Assembly: GCF_011603255.1 (NCBI RefSeq)
Contig: NZ_JAANCM010000022.1
Location: 1 to 39,485, forward strand
DNA: 39,485 nucleotides
Source: Ferranicluibacter rubi
Lineage (GTDB): Bacteria; Pseudomonadota; Alphaproteobacteria; Rhizobiales; Rhizobiaceae
Reading direction: 5' to 3'
Below the pieces are notes generated by a model that was not told the DNA's origin, did no database searches, and saw only the letters and a list, made by a program, of their open reading frames with translations. The position numbers and the translations under genes were made by a program. This document shows positions 14,442-23,038 of this stretch, one piece after another (the first letter of the stretch is position 1; every line of letters begins with the position of its first letter).

Positions 14442-15281
14442 ATGCTCGCACATGGAACGATCGACATGAATGCGCCCTGGCAGACAATCGATATCTCGGC
14501 AGAGGTTGGTCCAACCTTGGGTGCACGCGTCTACAAAGGCAAGCACTCGCAGAAGCCTCTTCCGCTCGTTCTCTATTTTCATGGCGGAGCTTTCCTCGGT
14601 CAGGAGCGCCCAGAGACGGAGCGGCCCATTCCAAGGGCGATCGCCAACACCGGTGCGGTCGTGGTGGAGGCCGAATACGGCGAAGCGTCGGATTTCTGCT
14701 TTCCTCAGGTTTTGGATCATGCCTGTTCGGCACTTCGCTTCGTGGACGAACAGCGCAAACAACTGGGCGGAACGACGAAGTCACCTATTTTCGTGGTGGG
14801 GAACGAGGCTGGGGGCAATATTGCGGCTGGCGTCGCACTCAAGGCCCGAGATCGGTTTCCCGGGCGTCTGGCTGGACAGATGCTTCTGTCACCGCTGATC
14901 GATCCGCGGATGACGTCGATCTCGATGCGCGAGGCAGACATCGGTCTGCGCGAGCGATGGGCGGATGGTTGGCGGCACTATATGCGGGCCGTCTGCGGCG
15001 GGCAGCATCCCTATGCTGCCCCTTGCGAATGTTCGCGCCTCACCGGCGTAGCCCCGGCTCTTCTGGTGACGTCGGAGGACGATCCCCTTCGAGACGAAAC
15101 CAAGTCCTATGCAGAACGGCTGAGGGGGGCGGGCGTTCGTGTCCGGGAGCAGGTTTTGCCCGCGAGCTTCGGGTGGACCGGGATTTACAGAGAACACATG
15201 GGGCCGTGGATCGAGGCGGTAGGCGCCGGATTCTCGGCCTTTGTCGATGAACTCCGATCAGCAGATCGGGCAAGAGTTTAG
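14442..15281 (+). CDS. Alpha/beta-hydrolase-fold protein (HSL-like) lacking the nucleophile serine
   Basis: A 279-residue protein with the hormone-sensitive-lipase-like fold. The oxyanion-hole motif is H47-G-G-A-F, the strand before the nucleophile is IFVVG, and the acid region is EDDPLRDE with D214. The nucleophile elbow reads G-N-E122-A-G-G-N where active esterases have G-D-S-A-G-G-N; codon 14805-14807 is GAG. Ser to Glu cannot arise by a single base change and should abolish ordinary esterase chemistry. The expected C-terminal catalytic His is also not clearly placed (H252 in YREH is the only candidate). It heads an operon with an RND adaptor and pump under a LysR regulator. It may act as a binding or sensory protein, but this is inference. 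Neither start (14442 or 14466) has a strong ribosome site. Confidence 0.8.
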   Translation: MLAHGTIDMNAPWQTIDISAEVGPTLGARVYKGKHSQKPLPLVLYFHGGAFLGQERPETERPIPRAIANTGAVVVEAEYGEASDFCFPQVLDHACSALRFVDEQRKQLGGTTKSPIFVVGNEAGGNIAAGVALKARDRFPGRLAGQMLLSPLIDPRMTSISMREADIGLRERWADGWRHYMRAVCGGQHPYAAPCECSRLTGVAPALLVTSEDDPLRDETKSYAERLRGAGVRVREQVLPASFGWTGIYREHMGPWIEAVGAGFSAFVDELRSADRARV

Positions 15282-15311
15282 AGCGGCTCGCTGAGAGCCA
15301 AGGAGTTGACC

Positions 15312-16499
15312 ATGACAGCAAAGAACAACCGCTGGGCCCTGATGGGCGCCGGCCTGACCATTGCTGCGTCCGTTGCGGGGGCAGCGTTCTACTTCGAAAG
15401 GACGGAAGGGGCCGTGGCCGCGGAACCGGCCGCCGCGGCAGCGCCACAGGCCATTCCTGTGACCGTTGCAGCCGTCGAGACGCGAAACGTCGCGACCTGG
15501 CAGGAGTTTTCCGGTCGTCTTGAAGCCGTCGGCCGGGTCCAGATCCGTCCGCGCGTGGCCGGAGCGATCCAGTCGATTGAATTTCGTGAGGGCGCACTGG
15601 TCAAGGCCGGGGGTCTTCTCGTCACGATCGATCCCGAACCCTACAAGGCAGCCGTGGCGCAGGCAGAAGGGCAGGTCGCATCGGCCGAAGCGCGGCTGGA
15701 TTACGCCACCACCGAGCTTGAGCGCGGCGAGCGGCTGACGTCGAAGAACGTGCTCTCCGACAGCGATCTCGCACAGCGTCGCAGCGCCAAAGCCGAAGCT
15801 GTCGCTGCCGTGCAATCCGCCAAAGCTGCCCTGCGCGTTGCCGGATTGGAACTCGGCTATACCGAAGTTCGTGCACCGATTTCGGGACGGGTGGGTCGCC
15901 GGGAGATCACCGAGGGAAATCTCGTGGCTGCCGGATCCGGATCGCCTGTTTTGACGACCCTGGTGTCGGTCGATCCGATCTATGCCAGCTTCGACGTCAA
16001 TGAGGATCTCATCGGCCGCACGCTCGCGCAACTTGGCCGAGGCAGCACGGAAACACCGGATCTCGCCCTCATACCCGTGGAACTGGCCACCGGAGCAGGG
16101 GAGGGGACGGCCATCCGCGGAAAGCTGCAGTTGATCGACAACGAAGTCAACGCGCAGAGCGGTACGGTGCGGGTTCGCGCCATCTTCGACAATCCGGGCG
16201 GTCAATTGCTGCCGGGCCAGTTCGTGCGCATCCGCATGGGCGACCCCACGCCTGAAAATCACCTGATGATCAGCGAAAAGGCCGTCGGGACCGATCAGGA
16301 CAAGAAGTTCGTCTTCGTCGTCGATCCCCAAAACACGGTTGCCTACCGGCAAATCGAACTCGGCAGTGCCGTCGATGGTCAGAGGATCGTCGAGAAGGGC
16401 TTGAACGCCGGCGATCGCATCGTGGTCAATGGATTGCAGCGCATTCGTCCCGGCGCGCTGGTCGATCCGCAGACGGAGGCCAAGGTCGCGCAACAGTAG
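15312..16499 (+). CDS. RND efflux periplasmic adaptor subunit (MexE-like)
   Basis: A 395-residue AcrA/MexE-family adaptor. It has an N-terminal membrane anchor/signal (WALMGAGLTIAASVAGAAFYF) and a low-complexity Ala/Pro stretch. The first lipoyl half has S-G-R-L-E-A-V-G-R-V-Q-I-R-P-R-V, and the coiled coil (about 110-165) is rich in A/E/R. The second lipoyl half has Y-T-E-V-R-A-P-I-S-G-R-V-G-R-R, and the C-terminus has R-I-R-P-G-A-L-V. No lipobox cysteine is present, unlike the first adaptor in this window. AAGGAG lies 7 nt before ATG 15312. It follows the hydrolase-like gene by 30 bp and precedes the pump by 200 bp, in a gap with two hairpins. Confidence 0.93.
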   Translation: MTAKNNRWALMGAGLTIAASVAGAAFYFERTEGAVAAEPAAAAAPQAIPVTVAAVETRNVATWQEFSGRLEAVGRVQIRPRVAGAIQSIEFREGALVKAGGLLVTIDPEPYKAAVAQAEGQVASAEARLDYATTELERGERLTSKNVLSDSDLAQRRSAKAEAVAAVQSAKAALRVAGLELGYTEVRAPISGRVGRREITEGNLVAAGSGSPVLTTLVSVDPIYASFDVNEDLIGRTLAQLGRGSTETPDLALIPVELATGAGEGTAIRGKLQLIDNEVNAQSGTVRVRAIFDNPGGQLLPGQFVRIRMGDPTPENHLMISEKAVGTDQDKKFVFVVDPQNTVAYRQIELGSAVDGQRIVEKGLNAGDRIVVNGLQRIRPGALVDPQTEAKVAQQ

Positions 16500-16527
16500 G
16501 CGTCAGACCGGAATAGCCTTCAGCTAA

Positions 16528-16654
16528 GGGTGCCTCAAGAGAGTGAGGCACCCGGTGAGTTTGCTCAAAACCATCAGAGCGCCGGTCCGACCCGGGACCT
16601 GCGCCGCCATGCCATCCATCCATCTGCCCAAACTCGCGGTCGCAACGCCGCGAG
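16528..16654 (+). other. Two hairpins in the adaptor-pump intergenic gap
   Basis: The 200-bp gap between adaptor and pump contains GGGTGCCTCA (16528-16537) / TGAGGCACCC (16544-16553), a perfect 10-bp stem with a 6-nt loop. A second hairpin is CTCGCGG (16633-16639) / CCGCGAG (16648-16654). Neither is followed by a T-tract, so they are more likely to stabilise mRNA or act as a processing or attenuation site than to be full terminators. Confidence 0.5.
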
Positions 16655-16699
16655 CCGGGGCCTTTCGTCTTCTGATCATTCCCGGAGAGGGGCTATGAC

Positions 16700-19600
16700 A
16701 TGAATATTTCCCGATTCTTCATCGACAGGCCGGTCTTTGCCGGTGTTCTGTCGGTCCTTATCGTCGTCGCGGGCCTGATTGGCATGCGCGCACTGCCGAT
16801 TTCCGAGTATCCGGATGTCGTTCCGCCATCCATCGTCGTGCGCGGCACCTACCCGGGTGCCAACCCGAAAGTCATCGCGGAAACGGTGGCCACGCCGCTC
16901 GAAGAGTCCATCAACGGCGTCGAGGACATGCTCTACATGTCGAGCCAGGCCACGGCCGACGGTGTCCTCACGCTGACGGTGACCTTCAAGCTGGGGACGG
17001 ATCCCGACAAGGCCCAACAGCTCGTTCAGAACCGCGTATCGCAGGCAGAACCGCGTCTCCCGGCAGAGGTGCGGGCGCTCGGGGTTACCACGGTCAAAAG
17101 TTCGCCCGACCTGATGATGGTCGTCAACCTCGTTTCCGCCGGCGGGCGCTACGATCTCACCTATCTGCGTAACTACGCCGTTCTGAACATCAAGGACCGG
17201 CTTGCCCGCATCGAAGGTGTTGGCCAGGTGCAGGTCTTCGGCGCGGGGGATTACTCCATGCGCGTCTGGATCGATCCGCAGAAGGCCGCCGAATACTCCC
17301 TTGCTGCGAGCGATATCACCACAGCCATTCGCCAGCAAAACGTTCAGGCGGCCGCCGGCATCATCGGGGCATCGCCCACACTGCCCGGCGTCGATCTGCA
17401 GCTCTCAGTCAATGCACAAGGCCGCCTGCAGACGCCGGAACAGTTCGGTAACATCATCGTCAAAAGCGGCGCCAACGGCGAAATAACCCGGCTACGCGAC
17501 GTTGCCCGTATCGAGATGGGCGCTGCCGATTACACGCTCCGCTCCTTGCTGGATGGCGAGCCGGCCGTGGCCGTGCCCGTGTTCCAGGCACCGGGCTCCA
17601 ATGCCATCGCCATATCCGACGATGTCCGCGCAACGATGGCGGAGCTGTCGAAAGCCATGCCGGAAGGCGTCACGTTCGAGATCGTCTATGACACCACGGA
17701 ATTCGTTCGTGCGTCGATCGAGAAGGTCATCGATACGTTGCTTGAAGCGATTGCGCTCGTCGTGGTCGTGGTCATCGTGTTTCTCCAGACATGGCGGGCG
17801 TCGATCATTCCCTTGATCGCGGTTCCCGTCTCGATCATCGGTACCTTCGCAGTCATGTATGTCTTCGGCTTCTCGGTGAACGCGCTGACGCTGTTCGGTC
17901 TCGTGCTCGCCATCGGTATCGTCGTCGACGACGCGATCGTTGTGGTGGAGAATGTCGAACGCAACATCGAGAACGGGCTTGCGCCACGCGAGGCGACCTA
18001 TCGCGCGATGCAGGAAGTCTCCGGGCCGATCATCGCGATCGCCCTGGTTCTGGTGGCGGTTTTCGTGCCGTTGGCATTCATTACGGGGCTTTCCGGGCAG
18101 TTCTACCGACAGTTCGCCCTGACCATCGCGATTTCCACCGTCATTTCCGCCATCAACTCGCTCACCCTGTCGCCGGCGCTCGCAGCCCTCCTTTTGAAGG
18201 GCCACGACGCCAAGAAGGACAAGCTGACGATCGTCATGGACAAGGCGTTCGGCTGGTTCTTCCGCGGGTTCAACCGTGCCTTCGGCGCCGCATCCAACGG
18301 TTACGGCCGCAGCGTCGGCGGGCTCCTGTCACGCAAGAGCGTGGTCATGGTCATCTATCTCGCGCTTGCCGGCGCCACCTACGGTATGTTCAATGCGGTG
18401 CCGGGGGGCTTCGTGCCGGCGCAGGATAAACAGTATCTCATTGGTTTCGCACAGCTCCCCGATGGGGCAACGCTCGATAGAACAGAGAGCGTCATCAAGA
18501 AGATGAGCGATATCGCCCTGCAGCAGCCGGGCGTGAAGAACGCAATTGCCTTCCCCGGACTGTCGATCAATGGCTTCACGATCGGCTCGAATGCCGGCAT
18601 CGTCTTCGCCATCCTCGACGACTTCGAGAAGCGCACGACGCCGGAGCTTTCGGGCGGCGCCATCGCCATGCAACTGAACCAGAAATATGCTGGCATCCAG
18701 GATGCCTTCATCGCCATGTTCCCGCCGCCGCCGGTCAACGGTCTCGGGTCCACGGGTGGCTTCAAGCTGCAGATCGAGGATCGCGCCGGCTTCGGCTATC
18801 AGGCTCTGGACGAAGCGACGAAGGCGTTCATCGCCAAAGCCTACCAGACACCGGAACTCGCAGGTATCTTCTCGAGCTTCCAGATCAACGTACCGCAGCT
18901 TTTCGCGGACCTAGACCGGACGAAAGCCGAACAGCTTGGCGTGTCTGTCACCGATGTCTTCGATGCATTGCAGATCTACCTAGGCTCGCTCTATGTGAAC
19001 GATTTCAACGCGTTCGGCCGCACCTACAGCGTCCGGGTCCAGGCGGATGCGAAGTATCGCGCAAAGCCTGAGGATATCGGACAGCTGAAGGTTCGCTCGC
19101 AGACGGGTCAGATGATCCCGCTTTCGGCGCTCCTGAAGGTGGATGCGACCACCGGGCCCGAGCGTACGACACGCTACAACGGCTTCCTTGCGGCCGATGT
19201 GAATGGCGCACCGGCACCGGGCTTCTCGTCCGGTCAGGCCCAGGCGGCCGTCGAGCAGATCGCCCGGGAAACGTTGCCGTCGGGTATCGACTTCGAGTGG
19301 ACGGATCTGACCTATCAGCAGATCCTGGCGGGAAGCTCCGGCTTCCTCGTCTTCCCGCTCGCTTTGCTGCTGGTCTATCTGGTGCTCGCGGCACAGTATG
19401 AGAGCCTGACGCTACCGGTCGCCATCATCATGATCGTCCCGATGGGCGTGCTTGCAGCGCTGACCGGGGTCTGGTTGACGGGGGGAGACAACAACATTTT
19501 TACCCAGATCGGGCTCGTGGTCCTTGTGGGATTGTCGGCGAAGAACGCGATCCTGATCGTGGAATTCGCCCGCGAACTCGAGTTCGAAGGACGAACGCCG

Positions 19601-19882
19601 GTTCAGGCGGCTGTCGAGGCGAGCCGGCTGCGGTTGCGGCCGATCCTGATGACCTCGATGGCATTCATCATGGGTGTTGTGCCTCTGGTGATCTCGACCG
19701 GGGCAGGGGCCGAGATGCGCGCCGCCATGGGTATCGCCGTCTTCTCCGGCATGATCGGCGTGACCTTCTTCGGCATCTTCATGACACCGGTCTTCTACGT
19801 GTTGGTTCGCAAGCTCGCCGGAAACCGTCCGCTGAAGACCTCGACGGACGCGCACGACACGCATCTGGTTCCGGCTGAGTAG
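16700..19882 (+). CDS. RND efflux pump, inner-membrane permease (MexF/BepE-like)
   Basis: A 1060-residue hydrophobe/amphiphile RND transporter. It opens with MNISRFFIDRPVFAGVLSVL, the typical HAE1 start. It also shows LPISEYPDVVPPSIVV, a porter segment with Y-P-G-A-N-P, and the TM4 proton-relay pair D410-D411 in GIVVDDAIVVVENVERN. The C-terminal half ends with the TM region GLSAKNAILIVEFA and a short hydrophilic tail. The Y-P-G-A and NVQAAAGIIGASP features place it nearer MexF/BepE than the first pump of the window, so the two are not recent duplicates. It should pair with the adaptor encoded upstream and be controlled by the LysR regulator. No outer-membrane channel gene accompanies it. GGAGAGGGG precedes the ATG. 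Confidence 0.96.
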   Translation: MNISRFFIDRPVFAGVLSVLIVVAGLIGMRALPISEYPDVVPPSIVVRGTYPGANPKVIAETVATPLEESINGVEDMLYMSSQATADGVLTLTVTFKLGTDPDKAQQLVQNRVSQAEPRLPAEVRALGVTTVKSSPDLMMVVNLVSAGGRYDLTYLRNYAVLNIKDRLARIEGVGQVQVFGAGDYSMRVWIDPQKAAEYSLAASDITTAIRQQNVQAAAGIIGASPTLPGVDLQLSVNAQGRLQTPEQFGNIIVKSGANGEITRLRDVARIEMGAADYTLRSLLDGEPAVAVPVFQAPGSNAIAISDDVRATMAELSKAMPEGVTFEIVYDTTEFVRASIEKVIDTLLEAIALVVVVVIVFLQTWRASIIPLIAVPVSIIGTFAVMYVFGFSVNALTLFGLVLAIGIVVDDAIVVVENVERNIENGLAPREATYRAMQEVSGPIIAIALVLVAVFVPLAFITGLSGQFYRQFALTIAISTVISAINSLTLSPALAALLLKGHDAKKDKLTIVMDKAFGWFFRGFNRAFGAASNGYGRSVGGLLSRKSVVMVIYLALAGATYGMFNAVPGGFVPAQDKQYLIGFAQLPDGATLDRTESVIKKMSDIALQQPGVKNAIAFPGLSINGFTIGSNAGIVFAILDDFEKRTTPELSGGAIAMQLNQKYAGIQDAFIAMFPPPPVNGLGSTGGFKLQIEDRAGFGYQALDEATKAFIAKAYQTPELAGIFSSFQINVPQLFADLDRTKAEQLGVSVTDVFDALQIYLGSLYVNDFNAFGRTYSVRVQADAKYRAKPEDIGQLKVRSQTGQMIPLSALLKVDATTGPERTTRYNGFLAADVNGAPAPGFSSGQAQAAVEQIARETLPSGIDFEWTDLTYQQILAGSSGFLVFPLALLLVYLVLAAQYESLTLPVAIIMIVPMGVLAALTGVWLTGGDNNIFTQIGLVVLVGLSAKNAILIVEFARELEFEGRTPVQAAVEASRLRLRPILMTSMAFIMGVVPLVISTGAGAEMRAAMGIAVFSGMIGVTFFGIFMTPVFYVLVRKLAGNRPLKTSTDAHDTHLVPAE

Positions 19883-19908
19883 CGGATCAGAGAAACGTCA
19901 GAGACGAC

Positions 19909-19940
19909 ATGCCGCCGAGCTTAAGGTTCGGCGGCATTTT
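19909..19940 (+). terminator. Rho-independent terminator after the MexF-like pump
   Basis: ATGCCGCCGA (19909-19918) pairs with TCGGCGGCAT (19928-19937); the loop is GCTTAAGGT, and TTTT follows (one shared T). It closes the hydrolase-adaptor-pump operon before the Lrp-type gene. Confidence 0.85.
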
Positions 19941-20026
19941 GCATTCGGAATTCGCCAGTTGGGATGACAAGCCGCAAGAAGCAGTGTTCAATCCGTCAGA
20001 GGATTGGACAAACGGAATGCCACGCT

Positions 20027-20482
20027 GTGAAATATACCCGAAATGCCGCATCCGCGACCTATGTCCCTGATGACCTCGACAGGCGTATCATCGCCCATCT
20101 CAGGGTCGATGGTCGGGCGTCGCTGTCGAAGCTTTCGGACGCGTTGGGTGTTGCCCGCGGCACCGTTCAGAACCGGCTGGATCGCCTTCTGGAGACGGGA
20201 ACACTGCTTGGCTTTACCGTGCGCGTGCGCGAAGATTTCGATGCGCAGACCATCCATGCGGTCATGATGATCGAGGTTGTTGGAAAATCGACAACGCAGG
20301 TCATTCGTCGTTTGCGCGACATTCCGGAGATCTATGCGCTCCACACGACCAACGGCAATTGGGATCTCGTCGCCAATATGCGGTCCGCTACCTTGTCGGA
20401 TTTCGACCGAGTGCTGCGCGAGGTGCGGATGATCGAAGGCGTGTCGAACAGCGAGACGAGCCTGCTTTTAAGCAGTGTATGA
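20027..20482 (+). CDS. Lrp/AsnC-family transcriptional regulator
   Basis: A 151-residue regulator if translation starts at GTG 20027. The N-terminal winged HTH (LDRRIIAHLRVDGRASLSKLSDAL, then G-V-A-R-G-T-V-Q-N-R-L-D-R-L) is followed by the RAM/ligand-binding domain (about 70-150) with V-M-M-I-E-V and T-N-G-N-W-D-L-V. Lrp-type proteins sense amino acids as octamers. An in-frame ATG at 19964 would add 21 residues not expected in the family, so the later GTG is preferred; GGAA lies about 10 nt before it. It is 17 bp upstream of a RidA-family gene, and the pair suggests control of amino-acid metabolism. Confidence 0.9.
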   Translation: MKYTRNAASATYVPDDLDRRIIAHLRVDGRASLSKLSDALGVARGTVQNRLDRLLETGTLLGFTVRVREDFDAQTIHAVMMIEVVGKSTTQVIRRLRDIPEIYALHTTNGNWDLVANMRSATLSDFDRVLREVRMIEGVSNSETSLLLSSV

Positions 20483-20499
20483 GAAGGGGAGGGGAGGCG

Positions 20500-20958
20500 A
20501 TGAGCGTCTATCGGCGGCTTGAGGAACTAGGGTTGGTCTTGCCTGTGCCGCTGGCACCCGGCGGTAATTATGTGCCGGCTAAGAGAGCCGGTGACATGCT
20601 CTATCTGGCAGGGCAGGGGGCGGCGCGTGCCGAGGGTGGATGGCACACCGGCAAGGTCGGTCGCGATGTTTCGATCGAGGAGGCCCGCGCCCATGCCCGC
20701 ATCGTTGCGTTGCAGGTTTTGTCGACCGTGCAGCACGCGGTTGGCGATCTCGACGTGGTCGAGGTCGTCAAGGTTTTCGGCATGGTCAATGCCGTGCCGG
20801 AGTTCACCGAGCACCCCTTCGTCATCAACGGCTTTTCGGACCTGCTGATCGAGGTCATGGGCGAAGACGGTCGCCATGCGCGGTCGGCCATCGGCATGGG
20901 CTCGCTTCCCAATGGCATGACGGTCGAGATCGAGACGATCCTCAGGATCAAGGGCTGA
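20500..20958 (+). CDS. RidA (YjgF/YER057c/UK114) family protein
   Basis: A 152-residue protein of the RidA superfamily. Members typically hydrolyse reactive enamine/imine intermediates from amino-acid dehydratases, as trimers. It shows L-Y-L-A-G-Q-G near residues 32-38, the central helix (ARIVALQVLSTVQHAVGDLDVV), VVKVFGMVN, and the C-terminal A-R-S-A-I-G-M-G-S-L-P-N-G-M-T-V-E-I-E with the conserved arginine that binds the substrate carboxylate. It is slightly longer than archetypal RidA (~128 aa) and belongs to the longer YjgF-like group. The start at 20500 follows a strong GGGGAGG site. It is likely co-transcribed with the Lrp-type gene and converges on the hybrid kinase with only 10 bp between stop codons. 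Confidence 0.92.
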   Translation: MSVYRRLEELGLVLPVPLAPGGNYVPAKRAGDMLYLAGQGAARAEGGWHTGKVGRDVSIEEARAHARIVALQVLSTVQHAVGDLDVVEVVKVFGMVNAVPEFTEHPFVINGFSDLLIEVMGEDGRHARSAIGMGSLPNGMTVEIETILRIKG

Positions 20959-20968
20959 AGCATCGAGT

Positions 20969-23038
20969 TTAAGGCTGGCAGACGATCCTTGCGATCTCGG
21001 TTGCGAGTTGATCCTGCGAATATGGCTTGCCGAGCCTCGGAATGTTCAGCTCGGTACCGGCCGGCAGCTCGGCATAGCCGGTTGCGATCAGGATCTTCAG
21101 CTCGGGCCGCATGGCAAGTGCCTGGCGGGCAAGTTCTGCACCGTTCATGCCCGGCATCGAGAAGTCCGTGATCATCAGATCGAAGGCATCCCCGCTTTCC
21201 AAAACGCCCAAGGCTTGGCGTCCGGAATTGGCCTCCACGACGCTGTGACCGAGATCTTCCAGCATATCCACCGTGCTCATCGCGATCAGAGCGTCGTCAT
21301 CGACCATGAGAATACGAAGGGCTTCCGATCTCTCTGACTTTTCCACCGGTGGAACCTCCTGCGGCAGCGCCTTTTCGCTAGGATCGCTTGCGCGCGCGAC
21401 CGGCAGGCGCAGCACGGCCGTTGTCCCTTCTCCGGGGCGGCTCGATAGCTGCAGCGCCCCTTTCAGCTGAATGGCAAGCCCGTGGATCATGGACAGTCCA
21501 AGACCGGTGCCCTTGCCCAGCTCCTTGGTCGAAAAGAAGGGGTCGATCGCCTTCCGGAGTGTGTCCGGGTTCATCCCCACGCCCGTATCGGTAACGGACA
21601 GCGTAAGATAACGACCCGCCGAAAGAACGTCCGTGGCTGTCGGGCGATCCTCCACATCGAGGCGAATGGTGATCGTTCCGCCGTCCGGCATCGCGTCGCG
21701 CGCGTTGACGACGAGGTTGAGGAGGGCAAGTTCCAGCTGGTTGCCGTCCGCTTCGGCCGGCGGCAGATCCTCCGCGATCTCGCTCTGCAGGGTGATGGCG
21801 GAGCCGACCGAGCGGCGCAGCAGGTCTTCCATTTCGCTCACCAGCTTACGCAGATCGACAGGTCCGACCTGGAGATCCTGCCGGCGGGCAAAGGCAAGCA
21901 GGCGCTGGGTCAGCGAGGCGCCGCGGCGCGCGCCCTGAACGGCGCCGTCGATCAGCCGCACCGCCTTGGCATCGCCATCGACATGTTTGCGGAGGAGCTC
22001 AAGATTACCGAGCACGGCCATCAGCAGGTTGTTGAAATCATGCGCGACACCGCCCGTCAGCTGCCCAATGGCTTCCATTTTCAGGGCCTGGCGCAGCTGC
22101 TCCTCCGCTTTCTCGCGTTGGGCCACCTCGCTCATGACGACGGCGTGGGCTTCCTCAAGCTCCGCCGTCCGCTTCGTCACACGCTCTTCCAGCGTTTCGT
22201 TGATCTGCCGCTGCTGATCCTCCACTCGTCGGCGCTCGGTGATATTGGCGGAAACGCCGACGAGCTTTGCGGGGCGTCCGCTCCGGTCCCTATAAACCTG
22301 CGCCCGGATCTCGGCCCAGTGCAGCGAGCCATCCGGCCAGATGACCTTGTACTCGATCGAATAGTCCTGCCCCGTCTCGACGGTCTTGCCGACGGCCGCA
22401 ATCATCCGCTCCCGGTCCTCCGGGTGGATGCTGGCGATCAGCTCCTCATAGCTCAGCGTTTCCGAGGCACTCCGCCCGAACGTGGATCGGCACATGACCG
22501 AGGTTGTGAGCGTTTGCGTTGCAAGGTCGAGCTCCCATGCGCCCAGCCGTCCCGCCTCGAGCGCCGTTGCCAGCCGCCTTTCGCCATCGTCCAGCGCCTG
22601 CATGCGCAGCCGCGCCTCGAACTGGCGGCGTCGTCCGCGCATCGCCGTGCGCGCGACGCTGATGAAGGTCGTTGCATGGAAGGGCCGCTCGATGAAACTG
22701 ACGTTTCCAAGCACCTCAGACAGTCGAGCCGCCGCAGGATTGCGCTCAGGTCCGCCGCCGCGTTGTGTCAGCACGATGAACGGCAGGTCCGACCAGCTCG
22801 GCTGCGCCGAAATCCAGCCAGAGAGCGGTTTCAGATCGGCGGAGCGGAGTGTCTCTTCGGTGATGACGCCGAAAGCCACGTCGTCGCTTAGCCCCTCAAC
22901 GAATTGGCCCATGGTCTCCGCAGGCTTGGATGCCATCCCGGCTTCGGCAAGCAGGGATGCGGCAATCTGAGCATCGCGCCCGGCCGGCGCCAGAACGAGA
23001 ACGGTCGCAGCGCGATCAGAAATTGTCGCCACTCCCAT
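20969..23038 (-). CDS. Hybrid sensor histidine kinase (pseudo-receiver, PAS, HisKA, HATPase, REC), paired with KaiC-like protein
   Basis: About 689 residues. The N-terminal ~130 residues resemble a receiver-type fold (VLVLAPAGRDAQIAASLL, then FIERPF as in the K-P motif) but lack a clear phosphoacceptor Asp. Then come a PAS domain (about 150-270), a coiled coil (275-315), HisKA with H333 in GGVAHDFNNLL, an HATPase domain (N-box LLNLVVNARDAM, G-boxes D-T-G-V-G-M and G-K-G-T-G-L-G-L) and a C-terminal receiver with D625 in MITDFSMPGMNG. Its 5' end overlaps the KaiC-like gene by 23 bp, so the two are translationally coupled and probably function together. ATG 23038 is chosen over the in-frame TTG at 23044; GTG 23032 is also possible. 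No membrane segment is present. Confidence 0.93.
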   Translation of the reverse strand: MGVATISDRAATVLVLAPAGRDAQIAASLLAEAGMASKPAETMGQFVEGLSDDVAFGVITEETLRSADLKPLSGWISAQPSWSDLPFIVLTQRGGGPERNPAAARLSEVLGNVSFIERPFHATTFISVARTAMRGRRRQFEARLRMQALDDGERRLATALEAGRLGAWELDLATQTLTTSVMCRSTFGRSASETLSYEELIASIHPEDRERMIAAVGKTVETGQDYSIEYKVIWPDGSLHWAEIRAQVYRDRSGRPAKLVGVSANITERRRVEDQQRQINETLEERVTKRTAELEEAHAVVMSEVAQREKAEEQLRQALKMEAIGQLTGGVAHDFNNLLMAVLGNLELLRKHVDGDAKAVRLIDGAVQGARRGASLTQRLLAFARRQDLQVGPVDLRKLVSEMEDLLRRSVGSAITLQSEIAEDLPPAEADGNQLELALLNLVVNARDAMPDGGTITIRLDVEDRPTATDVLSAGRYLTLSVTDTGVGMNPDTLRKAIDPFFSTKELGKGTGLGLSMIHGLAIQLKGALQLSSRPGEGTTAVLRLPVARASDPSEKALPQEVPPVEKSERSEALRILMVDDDALIAMSTVDMLEDLGHSVVEANSGRQALGVLESGDAFDLMITDFSMPGMNGAELARQALAMRPELKILIATGYAELPAGTELNIPRLGKPYSQDQLATEIARIVCQP

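Noticed and set aside
15258-16493. Minus-strand open frame opposite the MexE-like adaptor
   Set aside because: Shadow of a strongly supported adaptor gene; composition is unlike a protein.
21482-22891. Open frame opposite the hybrid kinase
   Set aside because: No domain; H-, N- and G-boxes are all in the minus-strand frame.
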